From NCBI RefSeq assembly GCF_014279795.1, contig NZ_CP047945.1:1570572-1634571 (forward strand): 64,000 nucleotides of DNA, read 5' to 3'. The position numbers and the translations under genes were made by a program. A model generated the notes under the pieces. That model ran no database searches, was not told where the DNA came from, and worked only from the letters and a program-made list of their open reading frames with translations. Shown here piece by piece: positions 16,383 to 27,230 of the stretch (positions are counted from its first letter, which is position 1; the number at the start of each line of letters is the position of its first letter). The DNA comes from Synechococcus sp. PROS-7-1. Lineage in GTDB: Bacteria; Cyanobacteriota; Cyanobacteriia; PCC-6307; Cyanobiaceae.

Positions 16383-17555
16383 ATGGGCAGCCAGAAGAGC
16401 GAGACCTCCGCCGGGGCCACGCACGCAGCCCTCAGGCCGCTCACCCGCCTCAGCGGCATCAAACGGCGACGACAACGCCTGATGGCTGCTGCAGCTGTCG
16501 TTCTGGTCGTCGGTGGCGGGGCCCTGATCTGGAGCCGTGGAGCCGGCACAGGACGGCGCCAACTGGCGGACTACACCGCCACCGCTGAACGAGGGACCCT
16601 TCCGGGAGTGATTACTGCCAGTGGTGAATTGGAGCCCATCCGGCGCGTGAATGTGAGCCCCAAGCGTCAAGGCCTACTGGATGCCCTGTATGTGGATGAA
16701 GGCGATGCGGTCACGAAAGGGCAGGTGCTGGCCCGCATGGACAGCGGAGACTTCACCGATCGCATGGATGAGCTCTCGGCCCTCGAACGTCAGGCCCGGG
16801 CGGACTTCGAGGCGAAACGGGCCGACTACATCCGTTATCAAAAACTCGAAAACAGCGGAGCCATCAGTGCGTCGGATCTGGATGGCTACCGCGCAGCCTT
16901 CCTGAGCAGCAAGGAAGCGCTCACGGCAGCCAGGGAACGCATTCAGCAGCGCGATGTGGAAGGGAACGAACTCCTGATCAGAGCACCCTTCAGCGGTGTG
17001 ATCACCGAACGGTTCGCTGAACCGGGTGCTTTCGTGACTCCCACCACCACCGCTTCAGCGAATGCCGGAGCCACCAGTTCCTCCATCGTTGAGCTCTCCG
17101 AGGGCCTGGAAGTGGCGGCGAAAGTGCCCGAAAGCGACATCGGCCGCATCCGGATCGGCCAAGACGCCACGGTGCGTGTGGATGCCTTCCCCGATCAGCG
17201 CTTCCCTGCCCGGGTGAGAGATATCGCTCCGCGGGCCGAGAAAACCGACAACGTGATTTCCTTTGAGGTGGAGCTCACCCTGATCGATCCACCCCCAACC
17301 CTGCGCATCGGCATGACGGTGGACGTGGATTTCCAAACGGGTCGGACCGCAGAGAGCACCCTGGTTCCCAACGTGGCGATCGTGACCGAAAACGGCCAAC
17401 CCGGCGTTCTGCTCGTAGGTAAGGATGACCAGCCCCGCTTCCAACCGGTGGAACTGGGCTCCAGCAGCGGCGGCCAGAGTGCGATTCTCTCGGGGGTGAA
17501 ACCCGGCTCCAAGGTGTTCATCGACCTTCCGCCCTGGGCGAAGAAGCGCGACTGA
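16383..17555 (+). CDS. RND/MacA-type periplasmic adaptor (HlyD family)
   Basis: 390 residues. An N-terminal membrane anchor at about residues 33-50 follows an Arg-rich cytoplasmic start (GIKRRRQRL). The biotinyl-lipoyl halves (RVNVSPKRQGLLDALYVDEGDAVTKGQVLARMD and LIRAPFSGVITERFAEPGAFVTP) flank a helical hairpin of about 90 residues, followed by beta-barrel and membrane-proximal domains (GMTVDVDFQTG). This is the layout of adaptors that link an inner-membrane pump such as MacB to an outer-membrane channel. No pump gene is next to it, so the partner is unknown. ATG 16383 is preferred; the open frame upstream lies over ychF. polA starts 24 bases downstream. Confidence 0.88.
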   Translation: MGSQKSETSAGATHAALRPLTRLSGIKRRRQRLMAAAAVVLVVGGGALIWSRGAGTGRRQLADYTATAERGTLPGVITASGELEPIRRVNVSPKRQGLLDALYVDEGDAVTKGQVLARMDSGDFTDRMDELSALERQARADFEAKRADYIRYQKLENSGAISASDLDGYRAAFLSSKEALTAARERIQQRDVEGNELLIRAPFSGVITERFAEPGAFVTPTTTASANAGATSSSIVELSEGLEVAAKVPESDIGRIRIGQDATVRVDAFPDQRFPARVRDIAPRAEKTDNVISFEVELTLIDPPPTLRIGMTVDVDFQTGRTAESTLVPNVAIVTENGQPGVLLVGKDDQPRFQPVELGSSSGGQSAILSGVKPGSKVFIDLPPWAKKRD

Positions 17556-17579
17556 TCGAGATCCGACCTGCCCGACTCC

Positions 17580-20561
17580 ATGCCTGAAACCCTCGAGAAA
17601 CCCCTGCTGTTGCTAGTGGATGGCCACTCCCTGGCCTTTCGCAGTTTCTATGCGTTCAGCAAAGGCGGTGAGGGTGGATTGGCCACGAAAGACGGCCGGC
17701 CGACCAGCGTGACCTACGGCTTTCTCAAAGCCCTGCTCGACAACAGCAAAGGCCTGAAACCGGAAGGGGTGGCCATCGCCTTCGACACCGCTGAACCCAC
17801 CTTTCGCCATCAAGCCGATGCCAATTACAAAGCCCATCGCGATGTGGCTCCTGAGGTGTTCTTCCAAGACTTGGATCAACTGCAAACGATCCTGCGCGAA
17901 CGCCTGAAACTTCCTCTCTGTCTGGCGCCTGGATACGAAGCCGATGACGTGCTGGGGACCCTGGCCAATCGTGCTGCCGACTCGGGCTGGCGCGTGCGCA
18001 TTCTCAGCGGGGATCGGGACCTTTTCCAGCTGGTGGATGACCAGCGGGACATTGCCGTGCTTTACATGGGGGGCGGACCGTATGCCAAGAGCAGCGGACC
18101 GACCCTGATCGACGAAGCCGGCGTGGTGGCCAAGCTGGGCGTGATGCCCAACAAGGTGGTGGACCTCAAGGCCCTCACTGGCGACAGCTCCGACAACATC
18201 CCTGGCGTGAAGGGGGTCGGTCCCAAAACGGCCATCAATCTGCTCAAGGAAAACAACGACCTCGATGGCGTGTATCGCGTGCTGGAGGAGGTCGAGGCCG
18301 AGGGGCCCAAGGCCAGCCGCGGTGCCGTGAAAGGTGCGCTCAAGGGGAAGCTCAGCGCCGATCGCGACAACGCTTACCTCTCCCGCCATCTCGCTGAAAT
18401 CCTCATCGACATCCCCCTGCCTGAGGAGCCTGTCCTGGAGCTGGGACCGGTGGATGGTGAAGGTCTGGAGGAGCAGCTTCAGGACCTGGAGCTCAACAGC
18501 CTGGTCCGCCAGATCCCTAGCTTCGTGGCCACCTTCTCCAGCGGCGGACTGACGGCGAACGCCCATCTGCTGGAGGCTGCAAGCAGCAAAGAATCAACAT
18601 CCAAAGCCGCCGCTGCAGGCACGGATCCAGCACCTGCGCATTCAGCGCCTGCGCAGGAGATCGCCCCATCCAGCCTGCCCCAACTCGCGCCGCAGGTGAT
18701 CAGCACACAGGATCAACTGCAGGGCTTGATGCAGCAGCTGATGGGATGCACCAACCCATCGGAGCCGGTGGCCGTAGACACCGAAACCACCGATCTGAAC
18801 CCCTTCAAAGCCCAACTGGTGGGCCTTGGCGTGTGCTGGGGGGCCGGACTCAACGATCTGGCTTACATCCCAGTGGGACACACAGATCCCGCGCTTGCCC
18901 AGCTGCCGCTGGAGGTCGTGTTGGAGCAGCTCGCCCCCTGGTTGAGCAGCCCTAGTCATCCCAAAGCGCTGCAGAACGCCAAATACGACCGCCTGATCCT
19001 GCTGCGTCACGGCTTGGTTCTCGGCGGCGTGGTGATGGACACCCTGCTGGCGGATTACCTCCGCGATGCCGCGGCCAAACACAGCCTCGATGTGATGGCC
19101 GAGCGGGACTACGGCATCACTCCCACCGTGTTCAGTGACCTGGTGGGCAAGGCCAAGGACGGCAAGGCCAGCTGCTTTGCCGAGGTTCCCAGCGATCAGG
19201 CAGCGCTCTACTGCGCCATGGATGTGCACCTCACCCGCAGGCTGGCGATTGATCTGCGCCAGAAGCTCCAGGCCAGTAGCCAGCAGCTGACCCAATTGCT
19301 CGATCAGGTGGAACTGCCGCTGGAGCCTGTGCTGGCCTTGATGGAGGCCACCGGCATCCGCATTGATCTCGCCTATCTCGACACTCTCTCCAAGGAGATG
19401 GGCGAGACCCTGACGCGGCTTGAAGCTGATGCCAAACAAGCGGCAGGCGTGGACTTCAACCTGGCATCTCCCAAACAACTGGGAGAGCTGCTCTTCGAAA
19501 CGCTGGGGCTTGACCGCAAGAAATCACGCCGCACCAAAACGGGCTACAGCACCGATGCCACGGTGCTGGACAAGCTCGCTGACGACCATCCGGTGGTGCC
19601 GCTGGTGTTGGAGCATCGGGTGCTGAGCAAACTCAAAAGCACTTACGTGGATGCGCTGCCCCAGTTGGTGGAGGCTGAAACCGGCCGCGTGCATACGGAT
19701 TTCAACCAAGCTGTGACAGCCACCGGACGGCTCAGCAGCAGCAATCCCAACCTCCAGAACATTCCCATTCGCACCGAGTACAGCCGTCGCATCCGCAAAG
19801 CCTTCCTGCCTCAGGAGCACTGGACCCTGCTCAGTGCGGACTACTCCCAGATCGAGCTGCGCATCCTCACGCACCTCTCCGGGGAGGAGGTGCTGCTGCA
19901 GGCCTACCGCGATGGCGACGACGTGCATGCCCTCACCGCACGGCTCCTGCTTGAGAAAGACGAGGTGAGCGCCGATGAACGCCGGCTGGGCAAGACGATC
20001 AATTTCGGGGTGATTTACGGCATGGGCGCCCAGCGCTTCGCCCGCGAAACCGGGGTGAGCCAAGCGGAGGCCAAAGAGTTCCTGAGCAAATACCGGGAGC
20101 GGTATCCCAAGGTGTTCGCCTTCCTCGAACTGCAGGAACGCCTGGCCTTGAGCCGCGGCTATGTGGAGACGATCCTGGGCCGGCGCCGGCCCTTCCACTT
20201 CGACCGCAACGGTCTCGGTCGTCTGCTTGGCAAGGATCCCTTCGAGATCGATCTCGATGTGGCCCGACGCGGTGGCATGGAAGCCCAGCAGCTGCGCGCC
20301 GCGGCCAACGCACCGATTCAAGGCTCGAGTGCCGACATCATCAAGCTGGCCATGATTCAGCTGCAGGCAGCTCTGCAGCAGCGCTCCCTACCCGCTCGCC
20401 TGTTGCTGCAGGTGCACGATGAACTGGTGCTGGAGGTGGAGCCTTCTGCTTTGGACAACGTGAAAGCTCTGGTGGTCTCCACCATGGAGAAGGCCGTGGA
20501 ACTGAGCGTGCCCCTGGTGGCCGAAACCGGCTGCGGCAGCAATTGGATGGAAGCGAAATAG
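17580..20561 (+). CDS. polA: DNA polymerase I
   Basis: 993 residues, long for the family because of an Ala/Ser-rich linker at about 335-375. Domains in order: 5' nuclease (residues about 8-310; [49 protein letters not shown]), 3'-5' exonuclease (starting near 395 with VAVDTETTD, then [10 protein letters not shown] and [11 protein letters not shown], so the proofreading acidic residues are kept), and polymerase (motif [11 protein letters not shown], motif [15 protein letters not shown], motif [10 protein letters not shown]). It fills gaps in excision repair and removes Okazaki primers. ATG 17580 gives the normal N-terminus. Confidence 0.97.
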   Translation: MPETLEKPLLLLVDGHSLAFRSFYAFSKGGEGGLATKDGRPTSVTYGFLKALLDNSKGLKPEGVAIAFDTAEPTFRHQADANYKAHRDVAPEVFFQDLDQLQTILRERLKLPLCLAPGYEADDVLGTLANRAADSGWRVRILSGDRDLFQLVDDQRDIAVLYMGGGPYAKSSGPTLIDEAGVVAKLGVMPNKVVDLKALTGDSSDNIPGVKGVGPKTAINLLKENNDLDGVYRVLEEVEAEGPKASRGAVKGALKGKLSADRDNAYLSRHLAEILIDIPLPEEPVLELGPVDGEGLEEQLQDLELNSLVRQIPSFVATFSSGGLTANAHLLEAASSKESTSKAAAAGTDPAPAHSAPAQEIAPSSLPQLAPQVISTQDQLQGLMQQLMGCTNPSEPVAVDTETTDLNPFKAQLVGLGVCWGAGLNDLAYIPVGHTDPALAQLPLEVVLEQLAPWLSSPSHPKALQNAKYDRLILLRHGLVLGGVVMDTLLADYLRDAAAKHSLDVMAERDYGITPTVFSDLVGKAKDGKASCFAEVPSDQAALYCAMDVHLTRRLAIDLRQKLQASSQQLTQLLDQVELPLEPVLALMEATGIRIDLAYLDTLSKEMGETLTRLEADAKQAAGVDFNLASPKQLGELLFETLGLDRKKSRRTKTGYSTDATVLDKLADDHPVVPLVLEHRVLSKLKSTYVDALPQLVEAETGRVHTDFNQAVTATGRLSSSNPNLQNIPIRTEYSRRIRKAFLPQEHWTLLSADYSQIELRILTHLSGEEVLLQAYRDGDDVHALTARLLLEKDEVSADERRLGKTINFGVIYGMGAQRFARETGVSQAEAKEFLSKYRERYPKVFAFLELQERLALSRGYVETILGRRRPFHFDRNGLGRLLGKDPFEIDLDVARRGGMEAQQLRAAANAPIQGSSADIIKLAMIQLQAALQQRSLPARLLLQVHDELVLEVEPSALDNVKALVVSTMEKAVELSVPLVAETGCGSNWMEAK

Positions 20562-20613
20562 CCGTCACGCAGGGGTTCACCGGTTAGGCCGTAACCTCGC
20601 CCGCAGATCCCGA

Positions 20614-22113
20614 ATGCCTGTGTCCCTGCGGTTCACCAACACACTTACCCGCCGCACGGAACCGTTTCAGCCCCTGAAGGACGGGCAGGTGAGCATCTAC
20701 TGCTGCGGCGTGACGGTCTACGACCTCTGCCACCTGGGCCATGCCCGCAGCTACATCAATTGGGACGTGCTGCGCCGATATCTGATCTGGAGTGGCTACG
20801 CCGTCACCTTTGTGCAGAACTTCACCGACATCGACGACAAGATCCTCAAGCGTGCTGCGGAGGAAGGTTCGTCGATGGAGGTGGTGAGTGAGCGCAACAT
20901 CGAGGCGTTTCATGCCGACATGGATGCCCTCGGCATCCTGCGTCCCGATCGCATGCCCCGAGCCACCCGCTGCCTTGAAGGGATCCGGTCCCTGATCGCT
21001 GAGCTGGAAGCGAAGGGTGCTGCCTATTCCGCCGATGGAGATGTGTACTTCGCGGTGATGAAACACGCCGGCTACGGCAAGCTCAGCGGCCGCGACCTCG
21101 CCGACCAACAGACCAACGCGGACGGGCGGGTGGCCGATGCTGAAGAAGCGCGCAAGCAACACCCCTTCGACTTCGCCCTCTGGAAGGGAGCCAAGGCCGG
21201 TGAACCCAGCTTCCCCTCACCATGGGGTGAAGGCCGGCCGGGCTGGCACATCGAGTGCTCCGCCATGGTGCGCGAGGAGCTCGGCGACACCATTGACATC
21301 CACCTCGGGGGCGCCGATCTCGTGTTCCCACACCACGAGAATGAGATCGCCCAATCCGAGGCAGCCACCGGCCAGGAGCTGGCGCGCGTGTGGATGCACA
21401 ACGGCATGGTGAATGTGGGAGGAGAAAAGATGAGCAAATCACTCGGCAACTTCACCACCATCCGCGCCCTGCTGGAAAGTGGCCTGTCGGCCATGACCCT
21501 GCGGCTCTTTGTGCTCCAGGCCCATTACCGCAAACCGCTCGATTTCACCGCCGAGGCCCTGGAGGCCGCAACGACCGGTTGGAAAGGGCTGAACGCTGCA
21601 CTCAGCCTTGGGGACCTCCATGCAGAAGCACTGGGATGGTGTGCCTCAGACCCCATGGACGGCGGAGCCGTTCTCGCATCGGAGCCCTCAGCCATCGACA
21701 CGCTGCTCAGCGCCCGGCAGCGCTTCAGCGATGCCATGGACGATGACCTCAACAGCTCCGGAGCGCTTGCGGTGCTGTTCGACCTGGCCCGTCCATTAAG
21801 AGCACTAGCCAATCGTTTGGATCGGGGTGACGCACCAAACCACCCTGATGAGGAAGGCCAGGAGCTTCAACAGCGCTGGTTGCTGCTCAGGGAGCTCGCA
21901 GGGGTTCTGGGGCTGCGGCTGGAGCGCCCCTCAGGCAAGGAGGCGGAGACGGATCTCGACAGCCAGGTCATCGAAGCAGCGATTGAGGCTCGCCGGTTGG
22001 CCAAACAGTCGAAGGATTTCGCGGAAGCGGATCGAATCCGGGAGGAGCTCACCGCCCAGGGCATCGAACTGATCGACAAACCGGGCGGAATCACCGAGTG
22101 GCGACGGGGCTGA
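20614..22113 (+). CDS. cysS: Cysteinyl-tRNA synthetase
   Basis: Class I synthetase that charges tRNA-Cys. The 499-residue protein has the HIGH-type motif as [13 protein letters not shown] as EKMSKSLGN near residues 270-277, and zinc-site residues in [17 protein letters not shown] and HHENEIAQ, used to discriminate cysteine. The DALR-type helical anticodon region ends with [40 protein letters not shown], typical for CysRS. ATG 20614 lies 52 bases after polA on the same strand. Confidence 0.97.
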   Translation: MPVSLRFTNTLTRRTEPFQPLKDGQVSIYCCGVTVYDLCHLGHARSYINWDVLRRYLIWSGYAVTFVQNFTDIDDKILKRAAEEGSSMEVVSERNIEAFHADMDALGILRPDRMPRATRCLEGIRSLIAELEAKGAAYSADGDVYFAVMKHAGYGKLSGRDLADQQTNADGRVADAEEARKQHPFDFALWKGAKAGEPSFPSPWGEGRPGWHIECSAMVREELGDTIDIHLGGADLVFPHHENEIAQSEAATGQELARVWMHNGMVNVGGEKMSKSLGNFTTIRALLESGLSAMTLRLFVLQAHYRKPLDFTAEALEAATTGWKGLNAALSLGDLHAEALGWCASDPMDGGAVLASEPSAIDTLLSARQRFSDAMDDDLNSSGALAVLFDLARPLRALANRLDRGDAPNHPDEEGQELQQRWLLLRELAGVLGLRLERPSGKEAETDLDSQVIEAAIEARRLAKQSKDFAEADRIREELTAQGIELIDKPGGITEWRRG

Positions 22114-22123
22114 CCAGCAGAGC

Positions 22124-22369
22124 TCAGGGCTTGCGCTGCTGATTGGCCATCAGCGCTTCGATCTTGCGGATTCTCGTGAGGGTGGTGGTCCACACCTCAA
22201 GCCGAAAGCGTTGGTCGCCAAGCGTGGGATCGGCAGGGTCCGCACTGTCGATCCAGGCCTGCAATGCCGTGATCTTGGCTTCTGGGTTCTCCCTGGCTTC
22301 AAAGGCATCCCATAGCTCCCGTTCCAGCCGAGCTCGCTCAATGAAGTTCCAGCGTTTGAGCCAGAGCAT
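22124..22369 (-). CDS. Small hypothetical protein, 81 aa
   Basis: Not recognised. From ATG 22369 the protein reads as a highly charged helical protein (WLKRWNFIERARLERELWDAFEARENPEAKITALQAWIDSADPADPTLGDQRFRLEVW), without signal or membrane segments. The frame is open upstream to 22531, but that part overlaps the divergent gene and is Pro/Arg-rich. It is convergent with cysS, ten bases from its stop, and divergent from the DUF2721 gene. Composition supports coding. Confidence 0.65.
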   Translation of the reverse strand: MLWLKRWNFIERARLERELWDAFEARENPEAKITALQAWIDSADPADPTLGDQRFRLEVWTTTLTRIRKIEALMANQQRKP

Positions 22370-22437
22370 GGGAAGACCTGCATCAGGGCACCTGTCTACC
22401 GGATTCAAGCGGTCATCAGACCTAGCTTCAGGAGGAT

Positions 22438-22869
22438 TTGAATCGTCAACAGCCCATGCAGCCGGAAAGCCTCTCCAAAGCAATCCAGCTGTCTGTTGCC
22501 CCGGTGTTCCTGTTGGCGGGAATCGGCGCATTGATGAATGTCCTTTCAGGACGACTGGCCAGGATCGTCGATAGCGCCAAGCAGTTGCGCCTGACCGCCG
22601 ATGCCGGCGGTGCAGTGGATGAATTGGAACGACGACTGGCCAGGCGCCGAATGCAACTGGTGATCCGCTCGATCGAGCTGCTCACCGCTGCCACGCTGCT
22701 GATCGCAGGAATGGTGGCCACCATGTTCCTCAGTGTGATTTCCAGGGTGAATCTCACCTTGGTGGTGGTGCCTTTATTCATCACCTCGATGGTGCTGGTG
22801 ATGCTTGCAACAGTGTTCTTTCTCAGGGAGGTGCGCATGGCGTCTGTCCAACTGAACCGGCTGATTTAA
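22438..22869 (+). CDS. DUF2721 family membrane protein
   Basis: 143 residues with three hydrophobic segments: PVFLLAGIGALMNVL near the N-terminus, then after an Arg-rich loop (ELERRLARRRMQLVIRSIELL) two more (TAATLLIAGMVATMFL and LTLVVVPLFITSMVLVMLATVFFL). The pattern SVAPVFLLAGIGALMNVLSGRLARIVDR-like matches DUF2721, an uncharacterised bacterial family. Two starts are possible: TTG 22438, just two bases after an AGGAGG at 22430-22435 (closer than ideal), or ATG 22456, 20 bases after it (further than ideal). The function is unknown. Confidence 0.8.
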   Translation: MNRQQPMQPESLSKAIQLSVAPVFLLAGIGALMNVLSGRLARIVDSAKQLRLTADAGGAVDELERRLARRRMQLVIRSIELLTAATLLIAGMVATMFLSVISRVNLTLVVVPLFITSMVLVMLATVFFLREVRMASVQLNRLI

Positions 22870-22889
22870 TCCAGCGGGTTGCCCACCAA

Positions 22890-24233
22890 TCAGGCTGCGC
22901 CGAACCAGTTACGCAGCAGATCCACGGTGCTGATCAGCAAGCCAGCAGCAATCACCACTGGGGAAATCCATTGCAGGCAGAACATCAACACCCGTCTGAG
23001 CAAGGGTGAAGAGTCACTCTGTTCGAGATCTTCCAAAAACAGATTCGGTACGACCCAACCCATCAGCACGGCGATGAGCAGACCACCAGCAATCAGCAGC
23101 ACGCCGCCGAAGAGGGCATCCATCGTTCCCAGCACCTCCGTACGCATGCTGGCGGGGATCCCGAGCACAAAAATCACAGCGGCACTGACCCAGGTGGCCT
23201 TGCTGCGGCTCCAGTTCAAGCGATCCATCAGGGAGGACACCGGCACCTCCAACAGAGACACCGACGATGTGATCGCCGCCAGATAGGCCAAAGCAAAAAA
23301 CAGCACAGCCACCACCTGACCGGTGATGCCGATCGAGGCCAGTCCGGTGGGCAAGGCGATGAAGATGGCTCCGATCGTGGAGTCACCCACCACATCTGCC
23401 AGGTTGAAGCTGATCACCACAGGAAAGGTGAGCATGCCGGCCAGCAGCCCCACGGCTGTATCCAGACCCACCACAGCCACGGCTTCCTGAGGCAGTGGCG
23501 CCTTGCGATTCAGATAGGCCGAATAGGCAAGAATCGAGCCGATGCCCGTACCGATTGAGAAGAAAGCCTGGCTGAAGGCATTGCGGATGGTGGTGATGTT
23601 CATCAGCTCCTCCCCATCCCAGCGGAGCAGGAAGGTGCGGTAACCCTCGCCAGCGCCTGGAAGCGTGCTGGCCCAGATCGCCAGACCGATCAGCAGCAGC
23701 AGCAGCAGAGGCAGGGCCCAGCGCGAGAGCCGTTCGATGCCCGCCTGAACACCGGCAGCCACCACAAGGGCGGTGAGCAGGAGACTGATTCCCTGACCCG
23801 CCAGCGCACTGTTGCCCTCGCTGATGGACGCGAAGAACGCATCAGCAGCCTGCTTGTTCTCAGGCAGACCAACCAGAAGGGCGTGCACGAGGGTATGCCC
23901 CGTCCATCCCATCAACACGGCGTAGAAGGCCAGGATTCCGCAGGATGCCGCGATGAACATCCACCCCATCGGCCACCAAGCCTTGCCAGCCGCTTTGCTG
24001 GGAGCCAGCAAAGGACTGCTGCCTGTACTGCGGCCCAACACCATCTCCGCCACCAGCACGGGCAGGCAGATCAGCCCAACGATCAGCAGATAAAGCAACA
24101 CGAAACTGCCACCGCCTCCCTGGGATGCGCGGTAGGCGAACCCCCAGAGATTGCCAAGGCCCACGGCACTGCCCGCAGCCGCCAGCACGAACCCAAAACC
24201 GGACTTCCACTGCTCTTTTCTCACCGCCGCCAT
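22890..24233 (-). CDS. Sodium-dependent transporter, NSS/SNF family
   Basis: 447 residues with 11-12 hydrophobic segments, the size of LeuT-fold neurotransmitter:sodium symporters of bacteria. TM1 carries the hallmark [37 protein letters not shown], including residues that bind sodium and the amino-acid carboxylate. TM6 has the unwound region [23 protein letters not shown]. It probably imports an amino acid with Na+, useful in seawater; the substrate is not predictable. ATG 24233 is chosen because the 17 residues before it in the open frame do not resemble the family. Confidence 0.92.
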   Translation of the reverse strand: MAAVRKEQWKSGFGFVLAAAGSAVGLGNLWGFAYRASQGGGGSFVLLYLLIVGLICLPVLVAEMVLGRSTGSSPLLAPSKAAGKAWWPMGWMFIAASCGILAFYAVLMGWTGHTLVHALLVGLPENKQAADAFFASISEGNSALAGQGISLLLTALVVAAGVQAGIERLSRWALPLLLLLLIGLAIWASTLPGAGEGYRTFLLRWDGEELMNITTIRNAFSQAFFSIGTGIGSILAYSAYLNRKAPLPQEAVAVVGLDTAVGLLAGMLTFPVVISFNLADVVGDSTIGAIFIALPTGLASIGITGQVVAVLFFALAYLAAITSSVSLLEVPVSSLMDRLNWSRSKATWVSAAVIFVLGIPASMRTEVLGTMDALFGGVLLIAGGLLIAVLMGWVVPNLFLEDLEQSDSSPLLRRVLMFCLQWISPVVIAAGLLISTVDLLRNWFGAA

Positions 24234-24317
24234 GAACGTGCTGTCCAGCCCTCTCGGCGGAAGTTTGCCAGCTTCCGGAATCAAAGTGGGAGGATGGCTC
24301 CACTTGCCGGGATCCGT

Positions 24318-25571
24318 GTGAAAGCCATCAGCGTGCTGGGCTCCACCGGCTCAATCGGTACACAGACCCTCGACATCGTTGAGGACTTTCCAGAGCAGTT
24401 CCGGGTGGTGGCCCTTTCGGCGGGCCGCAATCTCTCTTTGCTCGTGGAGCAGATCCAACGCCACAGCCCCGAGCTGGTGGCTCTGGCTGATGAAGCCCTG
24501 CTCCCAGAGTTGGAGCAGCGCCTCCAGGCCCTGCCGTCTGAACACCAGCCGCGATGCAAACCTCAGCTCGTTGGTGGTCCCAGCGGACTGAATGTGGCGG
24601 CCTCCTGGGACACAGCCGACCTCGTCGTAACCGGGATCGTGGGCTGCGCCGGGCTGTTGCCCACCCTGGCAGCCGTCCGCGCTGGCAAGGATCTGGCCCT
24701 GGCCAACAAGGAAACCTTGATCGCAGCCGGTCCGGTGGTGCTGCCGGAGCTCAAGAAAAGCGGCAGCAGGCTGCTGCCTGCGGATTCTGAACATTCGGCC
24801 ATCTTCCAGTGCCTGCAGGGAACGCCCTGGGCTGAAAACGCCCGCCTCTCCACCGGTGTGCCCACGCCAGGCCTGCGGCGCATCCAGCTCACCGCCTCCG
24901 GTGGCGCCTTCCGTGACTGGGCCGCAGCCGACCTTGAAAACGCCACTGTGGCCGATGCCACCTCCCATCCCAACTGGAGCATGGGTCGCAAGATCACTGT
25001 GGATTCCGCCTCCTTGATGAACAAGGGGCTGGAAGTGATCGAAGCCCATTACCTCTTCGGGCTGGATTACGACCACATCGAAATCGTGATCCACCCTCAG
25101 AGCATCATCCACTCCATGATCGAGTTGGCGGATTCTTCGGTGCTGGCCCAGCTGGGCTGGCCTGATATGAAGCTGCCGATTCTGTATTGCATGAGTTGGC
25201 CGTCACGGTTGGAAACGCCTTGGAAACGCCTTGATCTCACCCAGGTGGGACAACTCACCTTCAAAAGCCCCGATCCCGCCAAATATCCCTGCATGGAGCT
25301 GGCCTACGCGGCAGGGCGTGCTGGTGGAACCATGCCGGCGGTGCTAAATGCAGCCAATGAGGAGGCCGTGGCCCAGTTCCTGGGGGAACGCATCCATTTC
25401 CTCGACATTCCCGTTCTGATCGAAGCGGCCTGCGAACGGCACAAGCCCGATCGCGTCGACCACCCCCAACTGGATGATGTGCTGGCCGTGGACCAATGGG
25501 CGCGCCTTGCCGTGCGCGAGCAGGTAGCCCGGGGTACTCAGCGGATGTCGATGGCGGCGGTGGCTGCTTGA
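24318..25571 (+). CDS. dxr: 1-deoxy-D-xylulose 5-phosphate reductoisomerase
   Basis: Dxr makes 2-C-methyl-D-erythritol 4-phosphate, the first committed step of the MEP isoprenoid route that supplies carotenoids, phytol and plastoquinone tails. The NADPH site is [20 protein letters not shown] at the very start; [10 protein letters not shown]-like [14 protein letters not shown], the catalytic loop [29 protein letters not shown] and [13 protein letters not shown] are all present. Start GTG 24318 gives the usual N-terminus (417 residues); ATG 24294 in frame would add eight residues. The stop overlaps the TTG of the next gene. Confidence 0.95.
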   Translation: MKAISVLGSTGSIGTQTLDIVEDFPEQFRVVALSAGRNLSLLVEQIQRHSPELVALADEALLPELEQRLQALPSEHQPRCKPQLVGGPSGLNVAASWDTADLVVTGIVGCAGLLPTLAAVRAGKDLALANKETLIAAGPVVLPELKKSGSRLLPADSEHSAIFQCLQGTPWAENARLSTGVPTPGLRRIQLTASGGAFRDWAAADLENATVADATSHPNWSMGRKITVDSASLMNKGLEVIEAHYLFGLDYDHIEIVIHPQSIIHSMIELADSSVLAQLGWPDMKLPILYCMSWPSRLETPWKRLDLTQVGQLTFKSPDPAKYPCMELAYAAGRAGGTMPAVLNAANEEAVAQFLGERIHFLDIPVLIEAACERHKPDRVDHPQLDDVLAVDQWARLAVREQVARGTQRMSMAAVAA

Positions 25572-25978
25572 TCAGCCATCACCTGCTGCTCTGCGCCACA
25601 GCCTCCAAAGCGAAATGCTGCGATCCAGCCATAGGACTGGAAACCTGGGATGAGCTGAAACGCCTCGTGCGCGACCTGGGGCTCGACAGTCAACAGCGCC
25701 CAGAAGGAATCGTTTTACGCAGCAAAGTTGACTGTCTGAGGGTATGCGAACGTGGGCCAATTCTGGTGGTTTGGCCTGAGGGCATTTGGTACGCAGACGT
25801 CACAGTAGACAAGATGGAGGCGATTATTCGCAGCCATATCATCAACAACCAACCTGTTGAAGAGTGGATTTACAAGACCACTCCATTTCAAAACCACTCA
25901 CTCCCATCGGCACACAAACAAACGACGCCCCAACAACCAAAAGTCACGAAGCAGCTCAACCAACGACTAGAGTCTTAA
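25568..25978 (+). CDS. Thioredoxin-like [2Fe-2S] ferredoxin-domain protein
   Basis: 136 residues from a TTG start that overlaps the dxr stop (TTGA). Cysteines are arranged as in thioredoxin-like ferredoxins: [13 protein letters not shown] near the N-terminus and [25 protein letters not shown] in the middle, supplying a probable [2Fe-2S] site. The middle segment is the most conserved in such proteins. The C-terminal tail (about 35 residues, rich in Thr/Gln/Lys/Pro) is low in complexity. Electron-transfer partners are unknown. Translational coupling to dxr suggests, but does not prove, a link with the Fe-S-dependent MEP pathway. Confidence 0.82.
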   Translation: MISHHLLLCATASKAKCCDPAIGLETWDELKRLVRDLGLDSQQRPEGIVLRSKVDCLRVCERGPILVVWPEGIWYADVTVDKMEAIIRSHIINNQPVEEWIYKTTPFQNHSLPSAHKQTTPQQPKVTKQLNQRLES

Positions 25979-26002
25979 GCAAATCTAAAGCGCCACTTTG
26001 GG

Positions 26003-27181
26003 GTGCTTATCGCAGGCATTCTTTTGGTATCGGCAACCACGGCGACCTCCACTTCTCTCCCATCAACACCTCGTTTCAAGCGCAGCTCCCCTCAAGCGAC
26101 CTATCCGAGCAAGGCAGAACTGCTCAGTGCCCTGCCGCCAGAGCTCACGCAATTCAACCCCATCAAAGCGTGGGGGAGCCTGATCATGTCGACAGGCCTG
26201 TCTCTTGCTGCTTTAGGGATTGGGACCCAGATTCCCCTCACTCTCCTGGCCACTCCGCTGTGGGCGCTGTACGCCATCGGTTGCGGAACCATTGCCATGG
26301 GCTGTTGGGTATTAGCCCACGAATGTGGCCACAACGCGTTTCACCCAAATCGACGCATTGAGGGCGTCGTTGGCTTCCTGCTTCACAGCGCACTGCTAGT
26401 GCCTTACTACAGCTGGGCGCGCAGCCACAGCGTTCACCATGCCCACTGCAATCACCTTGAGCAAGGAGAAACCCACGTCCCTCCGAGGGCCTCATCGGTT
26501 CTAGGTCGAATCACAGAACAACTCAAAAGATCGCTGAATCCAACCTTGTTTGGGGTTATCTCTCTCCTCAATCATTTGGTGATCGGCTGGCCGCTCTATC
26601 TGCTTCTCGGAGCCACTGGCGGGGAGGACTACGGCTTTCCCACGTCCCATTTCTGGAACGGCCATCCTTTCTCAAATGGCAAGCGAAGCCTATTCCCTAA
26701 AAGATTTTGCACGTTGATGGTGCGGTCGAACATCGGCTGCCTGGCAATGATCACTTTTCTGATCATCGCCGCCATGCAATCGTCTCCACTACGTGTGATA
26801 TGTGTGTATGGATTGCCATATCTAGTGATTAATATTTGGCTCATCACTTACACCTGGCTTCAGCACACGGACCAGAACATTCCCCACTTCTCCAATACAA
26901 CATGGTGCTGGGTGAAGGGCGCGCTGCAAACGATTGATCGCCCCTATGGCCCCATGCTCAATCTGCTTCACCATGGCATCGGGTCTACCCATGTTTGCCA
27001 CCATGTGAACTCTGCCATTCCTCACTACAACGCCTGGCGGGGCACCGCCCTACTCAGACAACGATTCCCTGAGTTGGTGCACTACGACGCCACACCAATT
27101 CCTGAAGCACTTTGGAGAATTGCGACGACATGCGGTGGAGCTGTGTATCAAAGTTCTCACGATCAAGCCTATTACTTCTAG
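26003..27181 (+). CDS. Membrane fatty-acid desaturase (DesA/omega-6-like)
   Basis: 392-residue integral membrane di-iron desaturase. Three histidine boxes are seen: HECGH at 106-110, HSVHH at 142-146 and HVCHH at 330-334, with hydrophobic segments before and between them. The spacing and the motifs AHECGHNAF and STHVCHH resemble acyl-lipid delta-12 (DesA) desaturases, which raise membrane fluidity in the cold. Regiospecificity is an inference. Start GTG 26003 is the only ordinary one before the first membrane helix. Parts of the gene (about 26,650-26,850) are richer in A+T than their neighbours, which could reflect acquisition by transfer. Confidence 0.88.
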   Translation: MLIAGILLVSATTATSTSLPSTPRFKRSSPQATYPSKAELLSALPPELTQFNPIKAWGSLIMSTGLSLAALGIGTQIPLTLLATPLWALYAIGCGTIAMGCWVLAHECGHNAFHPNRRIEGVVGFLLHSALLVPYYSWARSHSVHHAHCNHLEQGETHVPPRASSVLGRITEQLKRSLNPTLFGVISLLNHLVIGWPLYLLLGATGGEDYGFPTSHFWNGHPFSNGKRSLFPKRFCTLMVRSNIGCLAMITFLIIAAMQSSPLRVICVYGLPYLVINIWLITYTWLQHTDQNIPHFSNTTWCWVKGALQTIDRPYGPMLNLLHHGIGSTHVCHHVNSAIPHYNAWRGTALLRQRFPELVHYDATPIPEALWRIATTCGGAVYQSSHDQAYYF

Positions 27182-27230
27182 TGAAAAATCTCGGGGTAAG
27201 AATCCTCCACAAAAGCAGCCCACCGATTGC

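Noticed and set aside
17613-20321. Long minus-strand frames inside polA
   Set aside because: polA is intact on the plus strand with all catalytic motifs; the antisense frames are shadows of strong codon bias.
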